From CAVRXQ01 sp963831155 (GTDB lineage: Bacteria > Actinomycetota > Acidimicrobiia > Acidimicrobiales > Bog-793), in NCBI GenBank assembly GCA_963831155.1, contig CAWHOY010000005.1, forward strand, positions 806,001 to 870,000: DNA of 64,000 nucleotides, written 5' to 3'. A program made the position numbers and the translations under genes. Positions within the stretch are counted from its first letter, which is position 1; every line of letters begins with the position of its first letter. Positions 61,634-64,000 of this stretch are shown here, one piece after another. The notes under the pieces are model-generated. The model worked only from the letters and a program-made list of their open reading frames with translations, was not told the DNA's origin and searched no databases.

Positions 61634-62242
61634 TCATCCGCCTCCGAAGGGGCTGAGCGATCGGCACGCGTTCTGCGCGGACTTGAATTGCGGAGAATTC
61701 GGATCGACCCCGCTGATGTTGAACCCGAATTGGTTCGGCTTGACGATCGGGTCAGGGAAGCTCGGTAGGCCGTGGGCGCGCATGCACTGCGCGTACTGCA
61801 AGAGTTTGGCCGTCTCGGCAGCGGTCTGGGCCGCGGTGGGTAGTCCGCCGTTGTCCGGCAGGAGGTGCTTGCAGGCACTGTTCGCCACGGCGAAATGCGG
61901 TGAGTTCGAATCAGCCCTCGGGTTGAAGCCGAAGCCGCGGTTGGAGTTCACAGGATCGGGGAAGTTCGGAACGCCGTGGGTTTGCATGCATACGGCGTAA
62001 GAAAGTGCGTACTGGTACTCCTTTGCGGGGGACGCGAAAGGCGACAGGTTCGCCGAGCCGAGGGAGGGAGTGGTCGTCGTCGTCGATCCGATGCTCGCGA
62101 CACCGGGTCCCGAGACACCCCCACACGCCGCGAACAAAAGACCGGCCAACCCGAGCACAAAGAACACCGGCACGGCTCGTCGAAGTTGGCGATGAGGACC
62201 GCCTCGTTCCCTCCCGATCGGCAGGTTGGCTGCTTCGTTCAT
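61634..62242 (-). CDS. Two-module Cys/His-Gly lipoprotein (copy D)
   Basis: This 202-aa lipoprotein starts at ATG 62242, nine bases after a strong GGTGGAGG. Signal peptide RRAVPVFFVLGLAGLLFAAC is followed by a Thr-rich linker and two modules: YAVCMQTHGVPNFPDP ... NSAC and YAQCMRAHGLPSFPDP ... DPNSPQFKSAQNAC. This copy has the best ribosome-binding site and the clearest operator (62286-62302, 43 bases upstream), so it is the probable functional reference for the family. Confidence 0.83.
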   Translation of the reverse strand: MNEAANLPIGRERGGPHRQLRRAVPVFFVLGLAGLLFAACGGVSGPGVASIGSTTTTTPSLGSANLSPFASPAKEYQYALSYAVCMQTHGVPNFPDPVNSNRGFGFNPRADSNSPHFAVANSACKHLLPDNGGLPTAAQTAAETAKLLQYAQCMRAHGLPSFPDPIVKPNQFGFNISGVDPNSPQFKSAQNACRSLSPFGGG

Positions 62243-62285
62243 TGCGGCGCACCTCCACCCACCAGAATCTTTGTACGCCGAAGTT

Positions 62286-62302
62286 GGTTGCAAAACGGTT
62301 AC
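62286..62302 (-). promoter_or_regulatory. Direct-repeat operator upstream of lipoprotein copy D
   Basis: The minus strand reads GTAACC-GTTTT-GCAACC, with an 11-bp period, then CGTACAAAGAT eight bases on. The ribosome-binding site and ATG of copy D follow directly. Confidence 0.7.
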
Positions 62303-62440
62303 TCCCTTGGAGCGGCAGCTTCTGCTGCTGACATCCAAGGCGAGGTCTGCTTACCTGGCGCGCGTCAGGTCCACCGACTTTCGGGTGTCATACACAACAG
62401 GACGGAATGAACCGACCCGCCTGAGGGAAGGGAAAAATTA

Positions 62441-62575
62441 ATGCAGTTACGCATGAAAAACCCGAGCGTCAACGTGCCCGGTGTCATTGAGGCGATGCAG
62501 GCGTTCAGCCAAGCCGGTTCGCCGCAGTACGGAATGGCGCGCATCGCAACGCTCGGCCATACAGCAGCGGGATGA
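62441..62575 (+). pseudogene. Truncated AhpD/carboxymuconolactone decarboxylase-like ORF
   Basis: A good GAGGGAAGGG box precedes ATG 62441. The first 23 residues (MQLRMKNPSVNVPGVIEAMQ and on) resemble the N-terminus of AhpD-family alkylhydroperoxidase-like proteins. The frame then loses similarity and stops after 44 codons, before the region that would carry the Cys-x2-Cys active site. A short remnant with an intact start is the simplest reading. Confidence 0.45.
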
Positions 62576-62776
62576 TTGGGCGTTCCAGAACGCTGGTCCG
62601 CGCGCGGCTTCCGAGACGCGTGCCTCGCTGGTACGCCATGCCCGGGACATATCACGAAGGCTAAAGGCTCGCCCGTTGAGGACCTCGCCAGTCCAAAGCG
62701 ATTCGTCGACGAGAAAGTCGCGGCCGTAGAGACGCATCACGGGCCGTTCCCTCTCCCTTCACGTCAGGGAAGCGAG

Positions 62777-63133
62777 TTACCTATCTTCGACCCAGCGTTC
62801 TCGCCCAAACATTCGGCCGAACCGCGCAGTCAGGGAAGGTCCAGTGTCCTGGAAGGGATCGACGTGGAAGCTGCGTGTACCTGATGGCGGAGGCAACTGG
62901 GAGGCCTGTTCATCATTCAGCGAACAATGAACGGCTTCAGTTGTGATCTCGAGAATCTGTCCCTTGCCGACGAAGCGGAGACCCTGATGGGTTGTCACGA
63001 CGATGCCATCGAAGAGATCCTCGCTCGGGATCTGCAGGACGTGTTCGACGGTGCCGAACGTGTGCCCTTCAGAGCTTTGTACTGCAGTGCCAACTTCGAG
63101 AGCAAGGTAGGAAATCTCGTGCTCGTCATCCAC
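62777..63133 (-). CDS. PRC-barrel-like small protein
   Basis: This 118-aa soluble protein has a beta-rich first half (ISYLALEVGTAVQSSEGHTFGTVEHVLQIP, LFDGIVVTTHQGLRFVGKGQILEITTEAVHCSL) with the spacing of a PRC-barrel domain and a basic C-terminal tail (ARFGRMFGRERW). PRC-barrel proteins occur in RNA processing and stress contexts. The assignment is by pattern only. Confidence 0.6.
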   Translation of the reverse strand: MDDEHEISYLALEVGTAVQSSEGHTFGTVEHVLQIPSEDLFDGIVVTTHQGLRFVGKGQILEITTEAVHCSLNDEQASQLPPPSGTRSFHVDPFQDTGPSLTARFGRMFGRERWVEDR

Positions 63134-63472
63134 AAGCGCACCGCCCTGAGAGAGTTGCGCAACGCTAGCTAACGGCCGAGATCACCTGTCCCTATGGCCA
63201 AGCAGGTGCGAGCGCCGGGCACTCCGCTTCGCGTCTTGGAATTGTGGCGGACTTTCGTCGATCCGTCGCAAAGAAGAAGATGCACTTTGACTTGACCCTC
63301 GGGTAAGGAAGTTTCGAGGCGGCCGCATGTCGCCTTCTGGCAACGAGCGGCGGGCCCCGTCCGTAACCGGCGTGCAACCGATCTCCAAGTAAAACGATGG
63401 CGATGGCGACCTAACGGATCGCAAACGGGGCCCGACCTTGCCCGCGGGTCCCAAAGTCCGAAGACCTGATCC
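63134..63472. other. Gap upstream of the lipoprotein remnant
   Basis: I see no gene here. A minus-strand open frame over 63169-63558 runs opposite the lipoprotein remnant and has no protein-like features. The direct repeat at 63363-63379 is the only recognisable element. Confidence 0.4.
63363..63379 (+). promoter_or_regulatory. Direct-repeat operator upstream of lipoprotein remnant E
   Basis: The plus strand reads GTAACC-GGCGT-GCAACC, the same 11-bp period as in copies A, C and D, followed eight bases on by AGTAAAACGAT. It precedes the decayed lipoprotein on the opposite strand to the other family members here. Confidence 0.6.
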
Positions 63473-63640
63473 GTCGCAGCGACCGGTCTGGCACTCTGCG
63501 CTGTGGCGCTCCTGTTCGGCGCGTGTGGAGGATCATCGCCCACTTCGGTCGCGAGCATCGAGTCTTCGACCTCTACGACCGTGGGCGGCGGTAGTCCCCC
63601 GGCAACAGCGGCCCCGCGATACGGCCACCCAAACAGCTGA
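63473..63640 (+). pseudogene. Decayed Cys/His-Gly lipoprotein (copy E)
   Basis: The frame encodes a signal peptide and lipobox (ATGLALCAVALLFGACGG) plus the family's Ser/Thr linker (VASIESSTSTTVGGGS), then stops after PNS, before any Cys-x3-His-Gly module. An in-frame TGA sits directly before the signal peptide and no start codon remains. It is therefore a remnant keeping only the export region and the operator upstream. Confidence 0.65.
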
Positions 63641-63687
63641 ACCTCGGCATCCGCTGTTGGCGACGACCGGTACGTAGAGTTTCAGGC

Positions 63688-64000
63688 ATGATCGGTCGTC
63701 AGAGCGGTCGATCGTGGACCGGCGGCGCATTGGCGATCGCTACGATCATCGCGACACTCCTGTGTCTCGCAACCCAAGCGAGCGGAATCACCGCTCCCGT
63801 GGCTCAAATTTCGAAAAGCGCTGTTCCGAGGATCCTGTCGATCCAGGCGAACCGCGCCTCCTTGCCGTCTCGCGGCGGGACGGTCACCGTGTCAATGCGA
63901 ACGCTTGGTGCCGTCGGCTGCCGCCTTTTCCCCGTCGGTCAAAAGGCGGTCACCGCCGCGCTGCCGCGATCGTGGTCGAACTGCTCGCGGGGTTTCGCGC
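63688..64000 (+). CDS. Secreted protein, 5' part only (runs off window)
   Basis: ATG 63688 opens a frame that is still open at the window edge. It has a signal peptide (TGGALAIATIIATLLCLATQAS) and then ILSIQANRASLPSRGGTVTVSMRTLGAVGC, the start of an Ig-like beta-sandwich domain seen in actinobacterial extracellular proteins. At least two Cys follow. Too little is visible to name it. Confidence 0.65.
   Translation, partial: MIGRQSGRSWTGGALAIATIIATLLCLATQASGITAPVAQISKSAVPRILSIQANRASLPSRGGTVTVSMRTLGAVGCRLFPVGQKAVTAALPRSWSNCSRGFA

Noticed and set aside
1..64000. CRISPR arrays, prophage modules, restriction systems or a replication origin
   Set aside because: No regularly spaced repeats, phage structural genes, methylase/endonuclease motifs or DnaA-box clusters were recognised.

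Overview
The window is GC-rich, densely packed actinobacterial DNA. A WhiB regulator, an F420-type luciferase-like oxidoreductase, a PimB'-like mannosyltransferase and a mec-cysO-cysM-murI-rph-rdgB block in the order known from mycobacteria all point to Actinomycetota. The Thr-rich lipoproteins, the class II ribonucleotide reductase and the fused 2-oxoacid:ferredoxin oxidoreductase would suit an Acidimicrobiia-like lineage, but that placement is inference. No plasmid, phage or CRISPR signature is visible.

Positions 1 to about 50,400 look like chromosomal core. In order they hold: a two-module lipoprotein; nrdJ behind a pair of NrdR boxes; an LLM oxidoreductase, an SRPBCC protein and PimB'; the rdgB-rph-murI-cysM-cysO-mec block (transcribed leftward); smpB and tmRNA; an L,D-transpeptidase and a DUF3089 hydrolase divergent from a TetR regulator; an aldo/keto reductase; a two-gene 2-oxoacid:ferredoxin oxidoreductase; the Leloir operon galK-galE-galT followed by pfkA; a pirin; a LysM/BTAD membrane protein carrying a frameshift; ald, DUF3048, ALDH, a persulfide-dioxygenase/rhodanese protein and gdhA; two envelope proteins; a HAD phosphatase; tRNA-Val(GAC); a polytopic membrane protein with a GT2; an LCP-like protein; an exonuclease; whiB; an FGGY kinase; a ferredoxin reductase; xseB-xseA; and rnpB.

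From about 50,550 to the right edge the DNA looks accessory. It opens with a 21-base fragment matching the 5' end of a tRNA-Ser. It then carries detoxification-type enzymes (dienelactone hydrolase, VOC, DoxX, DUF998), a complete IS3-family element with a 3-bp target duplication that cuts off the 5' end of a secreted-protein gene, an AT-rich orphan ORF behind an inverted repeat, an SDR without its catalytic Tyr, a hemerythrin, several small orphan genes, a fragment matching a tRNA 3' end, and a truncated AhpD-like ORF.

The least explained feature is a family of small two-module lipoproteins (Cys-x3-His-Gly ... Phe-Pro-Asp-Pro ... Cys). One copy lies at the left edge, three lie in tandem at 60.2-62.2 kb, and a decayed fifth is at 63.5 kb. 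Four of the five share an upstream direct repeat, GTAACC-N5-GCAACC with an 11-bp period, followed at a fixed distance by a -10-like element. This looks like a dedicated regulon for an undescribed cell-surface protein family.
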